Notes: generated from the letters alone by a model not told the origin. Shown: positions 8,487-16,611, counted from the stretch's first letter. The stretch is DNA of 26,821 bases from Candidatus Parcubacteria bacterium (GCA_023140595.1 JAGLLI010000097.1:1-26821), one strand, 5' to 3'. Made by a program: numbers and translations.

Positions 8487-9938
8487 ATGAAAGTACTATT
8501 TTTAAATTTACCATATAAATACAAAATAAGCCGAACCAGCCGATGGCCGGAAAAAACAAAAAGCGGCACGCTTTATTATCCATTTTGGCTGGCTTATGCC
8601 GCCGGCGCGGCTGAACAGGCCGGACTGGAAATTAATTTAATTGACGCAATAGCCAAAAAATTTGATTCTAAAACAACATGGAAAACAATACTGGCTTGGA
8701 AGCCCGATTTAATCGTGGCGGAAATCACAACACCAACAGTCAATGATGATTTGGAATTTTTCAAGCTTGGCAGAAAATTAGGCTATAACAAAAAAATATT
8801 ATTAACAGGAACCCATGCCACCGTGTTTGCCAAACAACTATTAAAAAATAATTCTCACATTGATTTTATCGGTATTGGCGAATATGATTTTTTAGCTCCG
8901 GAAATAATGAAAAATATTAATGATTTACAAAAGGTAGATGGACTAGCTTGGAGAAATAATGAAAACATTGTCATTAACAAACATCGTGAACCCCTGCGCA
9001 ATCTTGATGAACTTCCTTTTGTATCACGCGTCTATAAAAAATTTCTAAACATCAACGATTACTGCTACTCTTTGGCGCAGCATCCGATGATCCAAATATT
9101 AAGCAGCCGCGGCTGTCCTTGCCGTTGCAACTTCTGCTCATTCCCCCAAACAATGGAAGGCCGCCAATACCGTACCCGCAGTCCTGAAAATTTTGTTAAC
9201 GAACTTGAATATATCGCAAAAGAAATTCCTCAAATAAAAGAAATATTTATTGAAGACGACACTTTCAGCATAGATAAAAATAGAGTAAAAAAAATTTGTG
9301 AGCTCATCATGGCAAAAGATTTAAAAATTAAATGGTCTGTAAATGTTAGAGCTGATATTGATTTGGATACTATGCAAAAAATGAAATCAGCAGGATGCAG
9401 ACTTCTGGTAGTTGGCTATGAATCCGGGGATCAAGAAATCTTAAATAACGCAAAAAAAGGAATTATAATCGAACAAAGCTTGGCTTTTGCAAAAAACGCC
9501 AAAGAAGCAGGATTGAAAGTTTTTGGATGTTTTATGATCGGTCTTGCCGGGGAGACCGAAGAAACAACTAAAAAAACTTTTCTACTGGCTAAAAAAACAA
9601 AACCGGACATGGTTTTTTTCCAACAAGCAGTGCCTTTTCCAGGAACAGAATTTTACAATTGGGCAAAAGATAATAATTATTTGTTAACCAATGATTTTTC
9701 AAAATGGCTGAATGATCAAGGACAATTAAATTTTTTAGTTAATTACCCGAAATTAAGCGCCAGAGAAATGATTAAGTTAAGGGATAAATTTATGTTAAAA
9801 TATTATTTCTCTCCATGTTATTTCTGGAGCGTGCTTACGGGAAATAATAATAAAGAAGAGATTAAAAGAATAATTAAAAGCGGGGTGAAGTATGTTAAAT
9901 TTTTAATGTTTAAAAAATATGCGCGAATACAACGATAA
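8487..9938 (+). CDS. B12-binding-type radical SAM protein
   Basis: A 483-residue protein with an N-terminal cobalamin-binding-like Rossmann domain (about 1-145; IGIGEYDF near 128-135) and a radical SAM TIM barrel (about 200-400). The iron-sulfur motif is C210-x3-C214-x2-C217, inside GCPCRCNFC. Typical later segments are IEDDTFSIDKNRV and LVVGYESG-D, and GCFMIGLAGETEE. I do not see the DxHxxG motif that marks lower-axial-ligand binding of cobalamin in this fold, so any cobalamin would be bound base-off without a protein histidine, as in many members of this class. It could methylate or cyclise a lipid or sugar intermediate; the substrate is unknown. It overlaps the next gene by 20 bases. Confidence 0.8.
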   Translation: MKVLFLNLPYKYKISRTSRWPEKTKSGTLYYPFWLAYAAGAAEQAGLEINLIDAIAKKFDSKTTWKTILAWKPDLIVAEITTPTVNDDLEFFKLGRKLGYNKKILLTGTHATVFAKQLLKNNSHIDFIGIGEYDFLAPEIMKNINDLQKVDGLAWRNNENIVINKHREPLRNLDELPFVSRVYKKFLNINDYCYSLAQHPMIQILSSRGCPCRCNFCSFPQTMEGRQYRTRSPENFVNELEYIAKEIPQIKEIFIEDDTFSIDKNRVKKICELIMAKDLKIKWSVNVRADIDLDTMQKMKSAGCRLLVVGYESGDQEILNNAKKGIIIEQSLAFAKNAKEAGLKVFGCFMIGLAGETEETTKKTFLLAKKTKPDMVFFQQAVPFPGTEFYNWAKDNNYLLTNDFSKWLNDQGQLNFLVNYPKLSAREMIKLRDKFMLKYYFSPCYFWSVLTGNNNKEEIKRIIKSGVKYVKFLMFKKYARIQR

Positions 9939-10587
9939 AAATGCTAACAAATACGATTATTACCGCTCTGGACATATTCAAAATAGAAAATTTAATCAAA
10001 TATATAAATCCATAGAAGAAATAAAACAAACGGAAACAATAACAAAAATAGGAGAAATTGGATGTGGCACTGGAAAAATAAGCCATCTTTTATCTAAAAA
10101 ATACCCGGATATTCAAATATTTTCTTATGAAAAAAATATAAATTTTGTTAATTACGCAAAAAATAATTATCAAGCCAAAAATTTATTTTTTAATTACATA
10201 GACATTAACAAAACAGAAACAAAAGAAAAATTTAATATAATCATCACGGTTGAAATGTTGCATCATGTCAATGATATAAGTATAGTAATAGAAAATATTA
10301 ATAAATCATTGTTGCCTGGTGGATGGTGGCTTGCTATCGAACCAAATATCTACAATTTATATATTTGTATATTTCAATGTATTGCCAACGATGAAAAAAA
10401 TTTTTCGCAATATAAATTTAAAAAAATAACAAAAAATTTTTTTCAAATTATCAACAAAGAATATATTTGTTTAATACCATCTTATATAAAAAAACCTAAT
10501 AATTCTTTTGTAGAGTTGGAAAAAAAAATTGAGTTATCTCCTCTTATCGGAGGATCTGTATTTTATAAGTTAAAACATAAAAAATAA
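9919..10587 (+). CDS. Class I SAM-dependent methyltransferase
   Basis: A 222-residue Rossmann-fold methyltransferase. Motif I is IGEIGCGTGK at 44-53, the acidic post-II residue lies in the YEKN segment near 70-73, and EMLHHV at 112-117 and LLPGGWWLAIEPN at 131-143 complete the fold. It begins inside the end of the radical SAM gene (20-base overlap), so the two are probably translated together and may act on the same substrate. Base composition is visibly more AT-rich than the upstream radical SAM gene. The methyl acceptor is unknown. Confidence 0.8.
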   Translation: MREYNDKNANKYDYYRSGHIQNRKFNQIYKSIEEIKQTETITKIGEIGCGTGKISHLLSKKYPDIQIFSYEKNINFVNYAKNNYQAKNLFFNYIDINKTETKEKFNIIITVEMLHHVNDISIVIENINKSLLPGGWWLAIEPNIYNLYICIFQCIANDEKNFSQYKFKKITKNFFQIINKEYICLIPSYIKKPNNSFVELEKKIELSPLIGGSVFYKLKHKK

Positions 10588-10595
10588 TAAAAAAT

Positions 10596-11654
10596 ATGAA
10601 CATAAAAAGAATTATAAGCGATTTGTATTTAAGATTTAAACATGCTTTCAAAATCAAAAAGCCCATATTTTTAATGCGCTTAATAAAAAATTATATCTCA
10701 ATAATAATATTTAAACGTCAACCACTGAAACTTGTAGACTTTGCAATAGATTATCGCTGTAATTTAAAATGTGATCATTGTTTTGCTACAGTATTAAGCA
10801 AACCAAAAGAAACAAGAAAAATGCAAGTAAAAGATTATGAAAGAGTTGTGAAAGAGGCTATGAAATTAGGAGCACTCGATTTTGATATTCAAGGAGGCGA
10901 AGTTTTTCTATTTCCAGATTTCTTAAAAAAAATAATAAAAGCCTGCCAACCAAAAAAAAATTTAATGGCTATTACAACAAATGCTACCACTCTAGATGAA
11001 AAAACAATTATTCAATTAACCAAAATGGGGATTGATCACATTACTATAAGTTTAGATAGTTTTATTGCTGAAGAACATGATGAATTTCGTAAAACTAAAG
11101 GTACATTTAAAAAGGCTATGGGAGTAATAAAAATTGCCAAAAAACACAAATTGAATATTATGATAAATACTACTTTTTCTCACAACAATATACGCTCCGA
11201 GGGAATACAAAAATTAATTGATTTTACAAATGACAATAAAATTCTTCTTAACGCTATTCTAGCTGCACCCTCCGGTTCATGGAACGCATGTCAAGAATAT
11301 ATGCTCACCAAAGATGATCTGATATACTTAGAAAATTTAAGAGAAAAATATCCTTTTCTTAGACGAGATATGGACGCAAATTATACTAAATGGGGATGTG
11401 GAGGCGGTAATGAATCTTTATACATTACTCCTTATGGTGATGTTTTTGTTTGTCCTTTTATACATATTTCATTTGGCAATATATTTGAAGAATCATTAAA
11501 AAATATAAGAAAAAGAGTATTTTCCAATCCTTATTTCAATCACTACCATAAAAAATGTCTAGCAAGTGAAGATCATGATTTTATCAAAAAACATATGAGC
11601 AGAACTTTTGGAAAAAATAATTTACCCATAAGTTACGATAAGGGTTTTAAATAA
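10596..11654 (+). CDS. Radical SAM protein with SPASM/twitch-like C-terminus
   Basis: A 352-residue radical SAM enzyme. The catalytic cluster motif is C55-x3-C59-x2-C62; QGGE at 99-102 and TTNATTLD at 127-134 are the usual SAM-binding segments. An auxiliary cluster region is suggested by C268 (in WGCGGGN), C286 (in GDVFVCPF) and C321. This is fewer cysteines than a full seven-Cys SPASM, so a single auxiliary cluster (twitch type) is likely. A basic, hydrophobic N-terminal stretch (about 1-42) may bind the membrane. The start is the ATG at 10596 with no ribosome binding site. It sits between two methyltransferases; the substrate is unknown. Confidence 0.8.
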   Translation: MNIKRIISDLYLRFKHAFKIKKPIFLMRLIKNYISIIIFKRQPLKLVDFAIDYRCNLKCDHCFATVLSKPKETRKMQVKDYERVVKEAMKLGALDFDIQGGEVFLFPDFLKKIIKACQPKKNLMAITTNATTLDEKTIIQLTKMGIDHITISLDSFIAEEHDEFRKTKGTFKKAMGVIKIAKKHKLNIMINTTFSHNNIRSEGIQKLIDFTNDNKILLNAILAAPSGSWNACQEYMLTKDDLIYLENLREKYPFLRRDMDANYTKWGCGGGNESLYITPYGDVFVCPFIHISFGNIFEESLKNIRKRVFSNPYFNHYHKKCLASEDHDFIKKHMSRTFGKNNLPISYDKGFK

Positions 11655-11780
11655 ACATGTTGCACGGTTAAATAACATTGTAATGGGCATATTTCGTTTT
11701 TATCCAAAAATTAATAATCTCACCGATAAAATGCAACAACCAAACCACCATTAGAATTAAATAATACTAATTTAAAAAAC
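11655..11780. other. Intergenic spacer inside the plus-strand run
   Basis: A 126-base gap, the longest in the 6273-13975 run. A TGTTGCA near its start faces TGCAACA about 70 bases later, a 7-bp inverted repeat with a long loop. I see no convincing promoter or terminator and no reading frame resembling a known gene. Confidence 0.4.
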
Positions 11781-12155
11781 ATGATTAAATATATCGTCTT
11801 ACTTATCGCCATTATGCTAGGCGCAATTGGACAATTGCTTTTAAAACTAGGCATTAAAAAAATAAATTTTACTAACATTGACTTAAAATCATTTGATAAT
11901 ATCTTACAAATATTTATAGCCCTTTTAAAAAATTATTATATTATAATAACTATTCTTCTTTACATAATTGGATTTTGTTTGTACTTATATTTACTATCTA
12001 ACTTTGAATTAAGCAAACTCCTACCCTTTACATCTTTGTTGTATATTATCATTTTATTATTTTCATGGATTTTTTTAAATGAAGCAATCTCATCTACCAA
12101 AATCATTGGAACAATAATAATTATGGCTGGGGTTTATATAGTAGCAATATCATAA
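11781..12155 (+). CDS. Small SMR/EamA-type membrane transporter
   Basis: A 124-residue, four-helix membrane protein of the drug/metabolite transporter type. It resembles the half-size ArnE/ArnF subunits that flip undecaprenyl-phosphate-linked aminosugars. Visible features are the GQLLLKLGIKK motif at about residues 17-27, the long third helix and the EAIS-x4-IGTIIIMAGVYIV segment at the C-terminus. Single small proteins of this type work as dimers. In a locus with a DPM1-like and an ArnT-like enzyme, flipping a polyprenyl-phosphate sugar is a reasonable inference. Another substrate cannot be excluded. Confidence 0.7.
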   Translation: MIKYIVLLIAIMLGAIGQLLLKLGIKKINFTNIDLKSFDNILQIFIALLKNYYIIITILLYIIGFCLYLYLLSNFELSKLLPFTSLLYIIILLFSWIFLNEAISSTKIIGTIIIMAGVYIVAIS

Positions 12156-12170
12156 TTAACTATAAAATAT

Positions 12171-12977
12171 ATGAAAATTAAAGATGAATTAGCCCTTTTA
12201 CACGAATGTGAAAAAAATTGTTACTGTTCAATATCGGGAAAACAAAGATTTATTGAGTTTATTAAAAATTTCCAAATAATTCCAAAAACAATTCTTGATG
12301 TAGGTGGAAATCTTGGTACAGCAAAATGGTTTAATATTAAATTCCCAAACTCTGAAATAACAATATTAAACAACAGTAAAAAAGAAATTGCTAATTATAA
12401 AAATATTTTATTTGCTGACGCAGAAAATTTTCAATCTTCAAAAAAATATGATTTAATCTTTGCTGGAGAAATTTTAGAACATCTATATAATCCCGATGGA
12501 CTATTGGCTTCTTGCACATTATCTCTGAAATCAAATGGATATTTAGTAATTACTACCCCAAATTTAGCATGCATATACAATAGAATATTTCTCATGTTTG
12601 GCTGGTCACTTGGAAATTATTTTCCATCCTTACGTCTTTTGGCAGGAAATCCTTTTTTAAAAGATAAAGTTGGCGAATTCGGAAAAATTGCTGATCATAA
12701 ATCAGTTTTTACTCAAAAAGCTTTAAGAGAAACATTATTATTTTATGGTTTTAAAATAATTCATTTCAGTGGATATGATTACGGACAAACAAACCTTTTA
12801 AAAACTACAAGTGAAAAATATTATAAATTACCATTCGCCAAAACAAGGACATTACTAAATAATTTATTACCACAAAAAATGAAAGAAGGTATGATCTTTA
12901 TTTGTAAGCATAAAAACAATACAGACAATGATCACATTCAAAAAGGTATTCTTAATAAACGCATTTGGAAATCCTAA
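12171..12977 (+). CDS. Class I SAM-dependent methyltransferase
   Basis: A 268-residue methyltransferase. Motif I is LDVGGNLGT at 42-50; FAGEILEHLYNPDG at 97-110 is the usual post-motif-II region, followed by NGYLVITTPN. The C-terminal part has a phenylalanine- and tyrosine-rich insertion near 125-145 that could contact a lipid or membrane. Two cysteine-rich positions near the start (HECEKNCYC, 11-19) are unusual for this fold. It is followed by a GT2 gene 17 bases on. The acceptor is probably a sugar or lipid intermediate, by context only. Confidence 0.75.
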   Translation: MKIKDELALLHECEKNCYCSISGKQRFIEFIKNFQIIPKTILDVGGNLGTAKWFNIKFPNSEITILNNSKKEIANYKNILFADAENFQSSKKYDLIFAGEILEHLYNPDGLLASCTLSLKSNGYLVITTPNLACIYNRIFLMFGWSLGNYFPSLRLLAGNPFLKDKVGEFGKIADHKSVFTQKALRETLLFYGFKIIHFSGYDYGQTNLLKTTSEKYYKLPFAKTRTLLNNLLPQKMKEGMIFICKHKNNTDNDHIQKGILNKRIWKS

Positions 12978-12994
12978 AAAATCAAAAAAATTTT

Positions 12995-13975
12995 ATGAAT
13001 AATCAGATAACAATCTTTGTAGCGGTATACAATAAAAAGGAGACTGTAGAAAAATGCATTAATTCTATATTAAATCTAAAATATAAGAATAAAAAAGTTT
13101 TTATTTTAGATAATATGTCAGACGACGGATCGTATGAAATATTAAAAAAATATGGAAATAAAATATATTTGGAAAGAAAAGACGGGGGGTTAAGCAAAAT
13201 CTTTAACTATGCGCTACAAAAAACATCTACTGAATATTTTGCATGCACTGACGCGGATTGCGTAGTTGAAAAAAATTGGCTTGATGAATTAATAAAACCG
13301 TTCTCAATAAACAACAATATACTTGCAACAGCCGGCTATTGCGGGACTCCAAAAGATTCAACAAACTTTCAAAAAATAATAGGTCTTGAACTGGAAAACA
13401 GATTTAATCATTTTGGCAATTACATATCAAGAGCTCCGACAATGAACTTGTGCTTAAAAACTGAGGTAGCTAAAAAAATTTTATTTAACGAAAACTATAC
13501 TTATCAAGCTTTTGAAACTGATTTTGGCTACCGTCTTACACGAGTTGGAAAAATGTATTACACTCCAAAAGCAAAAGTTTTTCATTACCATAGACCGACT
13601 TTATCAGATTTTTTTAAACAGCAAAAAAATCAAGCTAAATGGGGAGTTCAGCTTCTTAAAAAACATAAAACAAAAGCAATCTCCGACCCCATCACCACCC
13701 TCTCCATGACCGCTCAAATACCATTATTTTTTCTCTGTCTCCTGTCTTTATTTTTATCTTATTTTTATAATATATTCTTTTATCCAGCAATAATTTTGCT
13801 GGGCGTATTGCTATTAATCTATATAAAAAATATTCTAGAAATAAAGCCTCCTCTATATTTATATCCTGTTTTTATTCCTTTCTTTCTCTACAGAACCTTG
13901 GCTTGGGTAGCGGGGGTTATTAGCGGGAGTTTGATTGCTGTTAAATTTATTTTTAGTAAAAATAGAAAAATGTAA
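12995..13975 (+). CDS. GT2 family glycosyltransferase with C-terminal membrane helices
   Basis: A 326-residue GT-A glycosyltransferase. Visible motifs are VAVYNKKET at 9-17, DNMSDDGS at 39-46 and the metal-binding DAD at 86-88; the acceptor side has an AFETDFGYRL segment. From about residue 235 on, two or three membrane helices anchor it. The ATG at 12995 is preferred to an in-frame TTG at 12965, which would overlap the preceding gene. It ends the plus-strand run and is followed by a bidirectional terminator. Confidence 0.8.
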   Translation: MNNQITIFVAVYNKKETVEKCINSILNLKYKNKKVFILDNMSDDGSYEILKKYGNKIYLERKDGGLSKIFNYALQKTSTEYFACTDADCVVEKNWLDELIKPFSINNNILATAGYCGTPKDSTNFQKIIGLELENRFNHFGNYISRAPTMNLCLKTEVAKKILFNENYTYQAFETDFGYRLTRVGKMYYTPKAKVFHYHRPTLSDFFKQQKNQAKWGVQLLKKHKTKAISDPITTLSMTAQIPLFFLCLLSLFLSYFYNIFFYPAIILLGVLLLIYIKNILEIKPPLYLYPVFIPFFLYRTLAWVAGVISGSLIAVKFIFSKNRKM

Positions 13976-14000
13976 GCGCTAATTATGCCAAATAAAAAAC

Positions 14001-14027
14001 ACTTAATTTGAAAATTAAGTATTTTTT
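14001..14027. terminator. Bidirectional Rho-independent terminator
   Basis: A 7-bp stem ACTTAAT/ATTAAGT (14001-14007 with 14014-14020) is followed by ATTTTTT on the plus strand and preceded by a run of A (AAAAAA, 13994-13999), giving a T-run on the minus strand. It sits in the 65-base gap between two convergent genes and can end both. Confidence 0.7.
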
Positions 14028-14040
14028 ATATCATGAATGT

Positions 14041-14523
14041 TTAAAAATCAATCTCTGACGTGTTAATATATTTTAACTCTAATATATCTCCATCTAATAA
14101 AACATAACCTCCAACCCCAACGCTAGCCAATTCGTCATTTACGTAAAACATCCAATAAGTACTATTTTTAACGTCATTTTCAATATTATTTATACTATTT
14201 ATAAATACCCCGACATTGCTCTCTTGATAGGTAAAATCAATTTCTTCTTTATCTTTTAATTCTTTCATGAGATCAAACGCGGTTTCTCTGCTTTGCGCCG
14301 CATAGCTAATCTCTTTCTCATGTTGTCCATTATCTATTTTCAACACAACAAAAATATTATTTGCTTCTGTTTCTGTTGTTATCACTTCGTCTTCGCTAAT
14401 ACGCGCCTCATGATTAACTAACGGCTTATTGCATCCGACAAATAAAAATGCTACAGGGATTAGCAGTAAAATTAAGAAAATAAATAAACTATTTTCTAAT
14501 TTTAGCTTTAATTTTTTTTTCAT
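14041..14523 (-). CDS. DUF4430 (transcobalamin-like) lipoprotein
   Basis: A 160-residue protein. A basic N-terminus and a hydrophobic segment (13-30) lead to VGC31, a lipobox-like site, so it is probably a lipid-anchored extracellular protein. Residues about 56-152 fit DUF4430, a fold related to the C-terminal domain of transcobalamin; the clearest part is YWMFYVNDELASVGVGGYVL at 123-142 and the DGDILEL ending. Such domains occur next to ECF-type transporter S components in Gram-positive bacteria. It lies 13 bases after a gene for a membrane protein of the DUF6580 class, probably in one operon. A ligand (cobalamin or other vitamin) is not shown by the sequence. Confidence 0.75.
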   Translation of the reverse strand: MKKKLKLKLENSLFIFLILLLIPVAFLFVGCNKPLVNHEARISEDEVITTETEANNIFVVLKIDNGQHEKEISYAAQSRETAFDLMKELKDKEEIDFTYQESNVGVFINSINNIENDVKNSTYWMFYVNDELASVGVGGYVLLDGDILELKYINTSEIDF

Positions 14524-14536
14524 AATATCTCTTTAA

Positions 14537-15097
14537 TTAATTACGTTGAAAATTTTTTGCATTAGCCATTTTTGCCACATATAAAGAATAAAAAGCGTAA
14601 CTCCCAAATATAGCTCCATTAAAAAACAAATCTCCAAACATTGTATTTCTAAAAAAAGGCACTGCCATTGTGTAGCAACTAATCAAGCCGGCAAAATCAT
14701 GGCTGTACCAACTGCCAAAAAGCCAAACCGCAAAATTTGTAATTATAAAAAATAGAATTGAGCCTGATAGCGAGGCAAAAATTGTTTTGCCTGCCATATT
14801 TTTTCCTTTTATAAAAAGCCCTAAAAAAGGAATTATCGCAAAACTCAAATATACCGCTAGCATTATTTTTATATCATAGAAGCCAATAAAAATATCGCTT
14901 AATAATAAAATTAATATCGGCAATAGAAATACAAGCTTGCTTCTAAAATAATAACCGGCGAACAAGCTGATGGCTGCGATTGGCGTAAAATTAGGCGGAT
15001 AATCCAATAAACGATAAATAAAGCCAAAAAGGATTAAAACAATGCAAATAATAATTATTTCTTTTTTGTTTTTTAAAGATGATAGTATTTTTTTCAT
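14537..15097 (-). CDS. DUF6580-type putative transport membrane protein
   Basis: A 186-residue membrane protein with about five or six helices. It fits the DUF6580 putative transport family: PPNFTPIAAISLFAG at 34-48, LLLSDIFIGFYD at 64-75, TNFAVWLFGSWY at 120-131 and CYTMAVPFFRNTMFGDLFF at 141-159. The overall shape resembles ECF-transporter S components, but no energising module lies in the window. I place the start at the ATG at 15097; an in-frame TTG two codons earlier is less likely. A weak promoter, TTGCTA (15138-15133) and TATAAA (15114-15109) on the minus strand, may drive it and the DUF4430 gene. Confidence 0.7.
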   Translation of the reverse strand: MKKILSSLKNKKEIIIICIVLILFGFIYRLLDYPPNFTPIAAISLFAGYYFRSKLVFLLPILILLLSDIFIGFYDIKIMLAVYLSFAIIPFLGLFIKGKNMAGKTIFASLSGSILFFIITNFAVWLFGSWYSHDFAGLISCYTMAVPFFRNTMFGDLFFNGAIFGSYAFYSLYVAKMANAKNFQRN

Positions 15098-15223
15098 ACG
15101 CAAATTTTTATATAATAATATTATTTATATTATAGCAAATATAATAAAAAAAATAAAACATGCATAACTAATGATATATTATATTTAGAAAACAATATGT
15201 ATAAATAACCAAATTAACCCCTG

Positions 15224-15253
15224 TTGACACCTTTTGACACTTTAGTGTATAAT
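15224..15253 (+). promoter_or_regulatory. Consensus promoter with overlapping repeats
   Basis: TTGACA (15224-15229), an 18-base spacer and a perfect TATAAT (15248-15253) stand 6 bases before the ATG of the HTH gene at 15260, so the transcript is predicted to be leaderless. TTGACAC occurs twice, exactly 10 bases apart (15224 and 15234). ACAC-TTTA-GTGT (15237-15248) is a palindrome inside the spacer. These repeats could be an operator for the HTH protein itself. Confidence 0.75.
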
Positions 15254-15259
15254 AAAAAT

Positions 15260-15508
15260 ATGAAACAAGAAATACAGGCAAACGCGGTATATACTACCGC
15301 GGAAACTCAAAAACTATTAAAAATAAGCAATAGCACTATTAAGCGCTTGCTAAAAAAAGGATTGTTAAAGGCTAACAAAGTAGGCGGGCAATACAGAATT
15401 CTTGGAAAAGAAATATTGCGCTTAGTGTCCCCTGACACGGAAAAAAAAGCGATAAGTTCCTACTTGGGATTAAAGAAAAAAATTGTTACCAAAATTAATA
15501 AATGGTAA
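15260..15508 (+). CDS. Small HTH DNA-binding protein (MerR/excisionase type)
   Basis: An 82-residue protein with one winged-helix domain of the excisionase/MerR-like HTH_17 class: YTTAETQKLLKISNSTIKRL at 11-30 is the helix-turn-helix and GGQYRILGKEILRL at 42-55 is the wing and following helix. The C-terminus is basic. I start it at the ATG at 15260; a TTG at 15224 in the same frame lies inside the -35 box. It directly precedes gmd and may control the plus-strand glycan cluster and itself. A phage or plasmid excisionase role has no support from neighbours. Confidence 0.75.
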   Translation: MKQEIQANAVYTTAETQKLLKISNSTIKRLLKKGLLKANKVGGQYRILGKEILRLVSPDTEKKAISSYLGLKKKIVTKINKW

Positions 15509-15515
15509 AAAAATT

Positions 15516-16600
15516 ATGCATAAAATCAATAACGTATCCGTCAATGGCAAATCCGCTACGAACGGAAAAAAGCTTTAATTACTGGAATTACCGGACAAGA
15601 CGGATCTTATTTGGCTGAATTATTACTGAAAAAAGGATATGAGATTCATGGAATTATCAGACGTTCAAGCACTTTTAACACCGCGCGCATTGACCATTTA
15701 TACAGAGATCCGCATATAAACGGCGTAAAAATGCATCTTCACTATGGCGATATATCAGACAGTTCCAACATTAACCGCTTGCTTGAAAAAATCCAGCCTG
15801 ATGAAATTTATCATCTTGGCGCTCAGAGCCATGTCAGGGTTAGTTTTGATTTGCCGGAATATACCGGTAATGTTACCGGCTTAGGCACTACGCGGCTGCT
15901 GGACGCTATTAAGGAAATCGGCATTAAAACTAAATTCTATCAAGCCTCTTCTTCGGAAATGTTTGGCAAAGTAAAGCCGGAAAATCTCCCAATAACAGAG
16001 CAAACAGTATTTCATCCCCGCTCGCCTTATGCCTGCGCAAAGGTATATTCCTATTGGATGACAAAAAACTATAGAGAAAGCTACAATATATACGCTTGTA
16101 ATGGCATACTTTTTAATCATGAATCACCAAGGAGAGGAGAAACATTTGTTACCAGAAAAATTACCAGGGGTTTGGCGCGCATCAAACTGGGACTGGATGA
16201 CACATTGCATCTGGGCAACCTTGATGCCAAACGTGATTGGGGTTATGCTGAAGATTTTGTCTATGGCATGTGGCTGATGCTTCAACAAGACAAGCCCGAT
16301 GACTACATTTTGGCCACCGGAGAAACGCATAGCGTTAGAGAATTTACAAAACTCACCGCCAAACATTTGAATATGGACTTGATCTGGGAAGGAAAAGGAT
16401 TGGATGAAAAAGGCATAGACAAAAAAACCAATAAAACAATTATCAAAATTGACCCGCGTTATTTTCGTCCTGCTGAAGTTGATGTTTTGCTGGGAGATTA
16501 TTCAAAAACAAAAAAAGAATTAGGATGGGAGCCAAAAATTAAATTTAATCAATTAGTGGAAATAATGACTAAAGCGGATTATGATGAGCAAAAACGCTAA
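15516..16600 (+). CDS. gmd: GDP-mannose 4,6-dehydratase, frameshifted at its 5' end
   Basis: An SDR-type NAD(P)-dependent enzyme that converts GDP-mannose to GDP-4-keto-6-deoxymannose. The family N-terminus KKALITGITGQDGSYLAE, with the cofactor-binding glycine motif, is fully readable from 15566, but that frame has no ATG, GTG or TTG before the stop at 15530; the first in-frame start, the TTG at 15611, would remove the glycine motif. An ATG at 15516 runs in another frame and stops at 15578. A -1 shift at A AAA AAG (15566-15572), or one extra A, joins them into a protein of about 361 residues. The rest is intact: SSSEMFG, YACAK (catalytic Tyr and Lys), NGILFNHESPRRGETFVTRK and DYILATGETHSVREF. 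It feeds the GDP-sugar supply of the cluster. Identity is secure; the start is not. Confidence 0.88.
15566..15572 (+). other. gmd: A AAA AAG slippery heptamer at the gmd frame change
   Basis: In the frame of the ATG at 15516 the codons read GGA AAA AAG CTT TAA, so the heptamer A AAA AAG is in the zero frame and a stop follows 3 bases later. It is the same heptamer that drives -1 frameshifting in E. coli dnaX. A -1 slip enters the conserved gmd frame exactly at KKALITG. The only downstream structure I see is a weak AT stem (TAATT/AATTA, 15576-15590). A chance indel in a six-A run would look the same. Confidence 0.5.
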
Positions 16601-16611
16601 AATTTATATTT

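Noticed and set aside
11655..11780. Decayed gene or small RNA in the spacer
   Set aside because: No frame resembles a known protein and no promoter plus terminator pair is visible.
12965..12994. Ten-codon N-terminal extension of the GT2 gene from a TTG
   Set aside because: It overlaps the previous gene, and the GT2 fold begins right after the ATG at 12995.
15566..15600. A stimulatory pseudoknot or stable hairpin for programmed frameshifting
   Set aside because: The only stem found downstream is 5 bp of A-T pairs; nothing stronger is visible by eye.
15611..15613. TTG at 15611 as the true gmd start
   Set aside because: Starting here drops TGITGQDG, the cofactor-binding motif that is encoded in frame just upstream, so the product would not bind NADP(H).
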